A stretch of DNA of 17,840 bases from Dehalococcoidia bacterium (GTDB lineage: Bacteria; Chloroflexota; Dehalococcoidia; Bin125). The stretch spans positions 1 to 17,840 of the forward strand of contig RKRS01000158.1 of NCBI GenBank assembly GCA_007571275.1. Direction: 5' to 3'. Below are positions 15,362 through 17,840 of the stretch, one piece after another. Position 1 is the stretch's first letter. Every line of letters starts with the position of its first letter. The notes below the pieces were generated by a model. It had not been told where the DNA came from. It made no database searches and saw only the letters and a program-made list of their open reading frames with translations. The translations under genes were made by a program, and so were the position numbers.

Positions 15362-16447
15362 ATGACCACTACCGCCGCGCCATTTACATACGCCGACTCC
15401 GCCTGGTCCATCCCCGACCGAATCCGCGAAGCGCACATCCGCAGCTGGGATCGCCTCGCCACCCCTGGCGAATGGTGGAGCGGCGCTGAACGCGTCAGTA
15501 TCGCTGCCGAGAGTCGCCGCGCCTCGGCGCTCGTCGACGGATTGCCCGATCCGGGACCAGGACCGACCGAACTGCCTGAGGCGGCGGTCTTCGCTGTCCA
15601 CAAATTGATCGGCGATCTGCCTGGCGTCACCCTCGAGTGGTACGAGGAAACGATCAACGCCGAAGGTATGTCCGACGCCCGTTACATCGAGCTGATGGGC
15701 GTCCTGGTTCATGTCTGGTCGGTGGACGAATTTCACCGGGCGCTCGGGCTCGAGCTCGAGCCGCTGCCAGATCCAAACCCCGGCGAGCCAACCCGTCGCC
15801 GCCCCGAAGGTCTCGCCGACCACGGCAGCTGGCCCTCCACGATCGCTGCCGAAGACGTCGCCGAATCGGAGGCTGACATATATGCCGGCATGTCGCGCGC
15901 TCCCAATGTCCTCGCGGCGCTGAGCCTGCACCCCGACAGCGTGCGCTGGCTCAATGATCTGTTCGAAGCCCACTATCTCAGTTGGGAAGACATGGGCGAT
16001 ATGGACACCAGAGTCCGCGCCCTCACACGCCCGCAGCTCGAATTGATGGCCTCCAGAGTCTCAGCCCTCAACGAGTGTTTCTATTGAACGATCTCCCACG
16101 TCAACCTGCTCCGTCGGAGTGGATCTGAAGGCCAGTTCGAGCTCAACGGCACGGTCGACAACGATGTTGACAGCGGCGTCCCACAGGCTGAGCTCTTGCT
16201 CCGCTACTGCGATGCGGCTGTCCGCCGCTCTGCTGACCTCGAGGCGCGCCGCAATGCGGTGCTGAACGAATTGGGTGAAGCGGCAACGATCGACGCCGCT
16301 GCGACGATTGCCAACTACCAACGGATGGTCAGAATCGCCGACGGGACCGGCATCCCGCTCGACGCATTCACCATGAAGTCCAGCGAGCCCTGGCGTGACA
16401 GATTAGGCATCAACAGCTTCCGCAGTCGCGGCAACACATTCAGCTAG
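15362..16447 (+). CDS. AhpD-like (carboxymuconolactone decarboxylase family) selenoprotein, copy 2
   Basis: Paralogue of the preceding gene, 361 residues if TGA 16085-16087 encodes selenocysteine. Shared landmarks: EWWSGAERVSIAAESRR, EWYEETINAEGMSDARYIEL, SVDEFHRALGLELEPLPDP, NVLAALSLHPDSVRWL, ASRVSALNECFY. Redox motif: C239-F-Y-U242-T-I-S-H246. The downstream part has 119 codons in the same frame and aligns to copy 1 (DSGVP, DAA..IAN.QRMVRIADG.GIPLD.F). Its N-half, like that of copy 1, lacks a Cys pair. ATG 15362 follows GAAG by six bases; separated from copy 1 by 15 bases, so probably one operon. It ends 14 bases before the convergent ribH gene. Physiological oxidant or partner unknown. Confidence 0.82.
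16085..16087 (+). other. In-frame UGA, probable selenocysteine codon (copy 2)
   Basis: TGA between Glu-Cys-Phe-Tyr and Thr-Ile-Ser-His, the same place as in copy 1. Conservation of the downstream reading frame between the two copies argues against a true stop or a sequence error. Confidence 0.82.
16106..16122 (+). promoter_or_regulatory. Candidate bacterial SECIS hairpin (copy 2)
   Basis: Seven-pair stem CTGCTCC/GGAGTGG (two G-U wobbles) closed by the three-base loop GTC, with G as first loop base. The loop starts 25 bases after the UGA. It occupies the same aligned codons as the inner hairpin of copy 1 (CTC-CGT), although the right arms differ in sequence. Confidence 0.6.
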
Positions 16448-16461
16448 CACACGATCCGCTG

Positions 16462-16956
16462 TTACTCGATGGCCACGAGCAGGCGCGCAATTTCGATAGC
16501 CGCCTGCGCGGCCTCTTCACCCTTGTTGCCGGCCGTTCCGCCTGCTCGGGCCATGGCCAGTGCGACCGTCTGCGTGGCCAGTACCTCGAAGATCACGGGC
16601 ACGCCAGTGTCCAGCCCGACCCGCGCGATGCCCTGCATCGCCCCGTCAACCACGAGTCGGTAGTGATCAGTTTCGCCCTCAATCACTGCGCCCAGACAGA
16701 TCACTGCGTCGAAGCGCCCGGTCTGCGCGCACTTCTGTGCGGCAATCGGAATCTCGAACGCTCCCGGTACCCAATAAATATCGATCGCGTCCGTGCTGGT
16801 TCCGTTCGCTTCCAGATGGTCGACGCAACCGTCGAGCAGCTTGCTGGTGACGAAATCGTTGAAGCGACTCACCACAACGGCGAATCGCAGCCCGCTGGCT
16901 GGACCGTGCTCCGGGTCGGGGTTCGCCGCGCCATCGTGGACAGTAGGCATGACCAT
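16462..16956 (-). CDS. ribH: 6,7-dimethyl-8-ribityllumazine synthase
   Basis: Penultimate enzyme of riboflavin synthesis: joins 5-amino-6-ribitylaminouracil and 3,4-dihydroxy-2-butanone 4-phosphate. The sequence shows VVVSRFNDFVTSKLLDGC, WVPGAFEIPIAAQ, the substrate/phosphate loop CLGAVIEGETDHY with the catalytic His, and VPVIFEVLATQT, GGTAGNKGEEAAQAA near the C-terminus. The 164 residues from ATG 16956 fit the family; ATG 16950 is also possible and GGGAG stands just upstream of both. An in-frame start at 17007 would overlap ribBA for no reason. It lies seven bases after the ribBA stop, same operon. Convergent with selenoprotein copy 2. Confidence 0.95.
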   Translation of the reverse strand: MVMPTVHDGAANPDPEHGPASGLRFAVVVSRFNDFVTSKLLDGCVDHLEANGTSTDAIDIYWVPGAFEIPIAAQKCAQTGRFDAVICLGAVIEGETDHYRLVVDGAMQGIARVGLDTGVPVIFEVLATQTVALAMARAGGTAGNKGEEAAQAAIEIARLLVAIE

Positions 16957-16963
16957 CCGCTCC

Positions 16964-17840
16964 CTAGCCGATCGCCGCTCGGCGGGCGGGGGGCTGCCTG
17001 TCCTCACCCGACTCAGGCGCGTCCTGATCGAGCAGGTGTCCCATCTTCTCCTGCTTCACCGACAGGTAGTGGACGTTGTGTGGATTGGCGGAGACGATGA
17101 CCGGTACGCGCTCCACAATCTCCAGGCCGTATCCCGAGAGGCCATGTCGCTTGGCCGGGTTATTGGTCATCAGACGGATGCGATGCACACCGAGGTCGCG
17201 CAGAATCTGCATGCCGATCCCGTAGTCGCGTCGGTCGGCGGCAAAGCCCAGCGCGAGGTTCGCCTCCACAGTGTCCATGCCCTGATCTTGCAGGGCATAC
17301 GCCGCGATCTTGTTGTGCAAACCGATCCCGCGTCCCTCCTGCGCCATATACACAATGACTCCGCGTCGTTCTTCGGCCACGGTGCGCATCGCGATCTCCA
17401 ACTGCTCGCCGCAGTCGCAACGCCGCGAGCCGAACACATCGCCAGTCAGACACTGCGAGTGCACCCGCACCAGAGTCGGTTCGTCGCCGTCAACATTGCC
17501 CATGACTAGCGCCACATGTTCCTCTAAGTGATCTCGGGTTCGGTAGCCGATCAGCCGCCAGGTACCCATCGGCGTTGGCAACTTCGCCTCGGAGACGCGA
17601 TCAACCAGCTGCTCCGTGCGCAGACGGTACTGAATGATCTGTTCAACCGAGACGATCTTGATCTTGTGTCGCCTGGAGAATCGCACCAGCTCCGGTAGGC
17701 GCGCCATCTCGCCGTTGCGCTTCATGATCTCGCAAATCACGGCGCCCGGTTGCAGCCCGGCCAGCCGACAGAGATCGACCGACGCCTCGGTCTGCCCGGC
17801 GCGAACCAGCACGCCGCCGTCACGCGCCCGCAGCGGGAAC
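16964..17840 (-). CDS. ribBA: Bifunctional 3,4-dihydroxy-2-butanone 4-phosphate synthase / GTP cyclohydrolase II (5' part outside window)
   Basis: Bifunctional enzyme supplying both precursors of riboflavin. Only the C-terminal end of the RibB unit is present: the frame runs off the right edge and reads FPLRARDGGVLVRAGQTEASVDL, then GAVICEIMKRNGEMARLPEL. The GTP cyclohydrolase II unit is complete: zinc ligands in CLTGDVFGSRRCDCGEQL (Cys codons near 17411-17452), the catalytic stretch YMAQEGRGIGLHNK, and RLMTNNPAKRHGLSGYGLEIVERVP. The short tail (QEKMGHLLDQDAPESGED) is typical. ATG 17812 is internal, not the true start. Followed by ribH. Confidence 0.95.
   Translation of the reverse strand, partial: FPLRARDGGVLVRAGQTEASVDLCRLAGLQPGAVICEIMKRNGEMARLPELVRFSRRHKIKIVSVEQIIQYRLRTEQLVDRVSEAKLPTPMGTWRLIGYRTRDHLEEHVALVMGNVDGDEPTLVRVHSQCLTGDVFGSRRCDCGEQLEIAMRTVAEERRGVIVYMAQEGRGIGLHNKIAAYALQDQGMDTVEANLALGFAADRRDYGIGMQILRDLGVHRIRLMTNNPAKRHGLSGYGLEIVERVPVIVSANPHNVHYLSVKQEKMGHLLDQDAPESGEDRQPPARRAAIG

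Noticed and set aside
14975..16087. General reassignment of TGA to an amino acid, or two independent nonsense mutations
   Set aside because: TGA properly ends murT, tatA, the Nudix gene and others here. Independent pseudogenisation at the same codon in both copies with intact downstream frames is improbable.

Overview
The window is GC-rich, gene-dense bacterial chromosome without mobile elements, CRISPR arrays, tRNA or rRNA genes that I can see. The combination of MurT/GatD (amidated peptidoglycan), XdhC-family proteins, a two-domain CaiB-type CoA-transferase, a M50 protease with CBS domains and frequent GTG/TTG starts suggests a Chloroflexota-like lineage, possibly near Thermomicrobia; this placement is an inference. 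The left edge looks like a low-quality contig end cutting through gyrB, and the right edge cuts ribBA.

Layout. 1-1067 (-): N-terminal part of GyrB. 1168-5430 (+): TrmO, a Nudix hydrolase, two small unknown proteins (one membrane-anchored), a YchF/OBG-like GTPase, two XdhC-family proteins and TatA, the last preceded by a row of hairpins. 5455-9692 (+): HAD hydrolase, M50 site-2-type protease, then the overlapping pair murT-gatD, which amidates lipid II. 9730-10987 (+): a CopZ-like metal-binding protein and a membrane-anchored M23 peptidase. 11017-14174 (-): a two-gene unit of a crotonase-fold protein and a double-domain CoA-transferase. 16462-17840 (-): the riboflavin genes ribH and ribBA.

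The most interesting part is 14288-16447 (+). Two tandem paralogous genes of the AhpD/carboxymuconolactone decarboxylase type each appear to stop at TGA directly after Glu-Cys-Phe-Tyr, where this family carries the second Cys of its redox motif. In both, the same frame continues past the TGA with the conserved family residues (Thr-x-Ser-His) and a full C-terminal domain, and the two downstream parts are clearly homologous. Both have a hairpin about 24-25 nt after the TGA at the same aligned place, as expected for a bacterial SECIS. I read them as two selenoproteins with a Cys-x-x-Sec centre. TGA ends many other genes here (for example gatD's partner murT, the Nudix gene and tatA), so a general reassignment of TGA is not the explanation.

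Further oddities: MurT seems to have lost the four cysteines of its zinc ribbon; the CoA-transferase lacks the catalytic Asp in its first half; the crotonase-fold protein lacks both hydratase glutamates; and the M23 gene has no ordinary start codon upstream of its complete membrane anchor.
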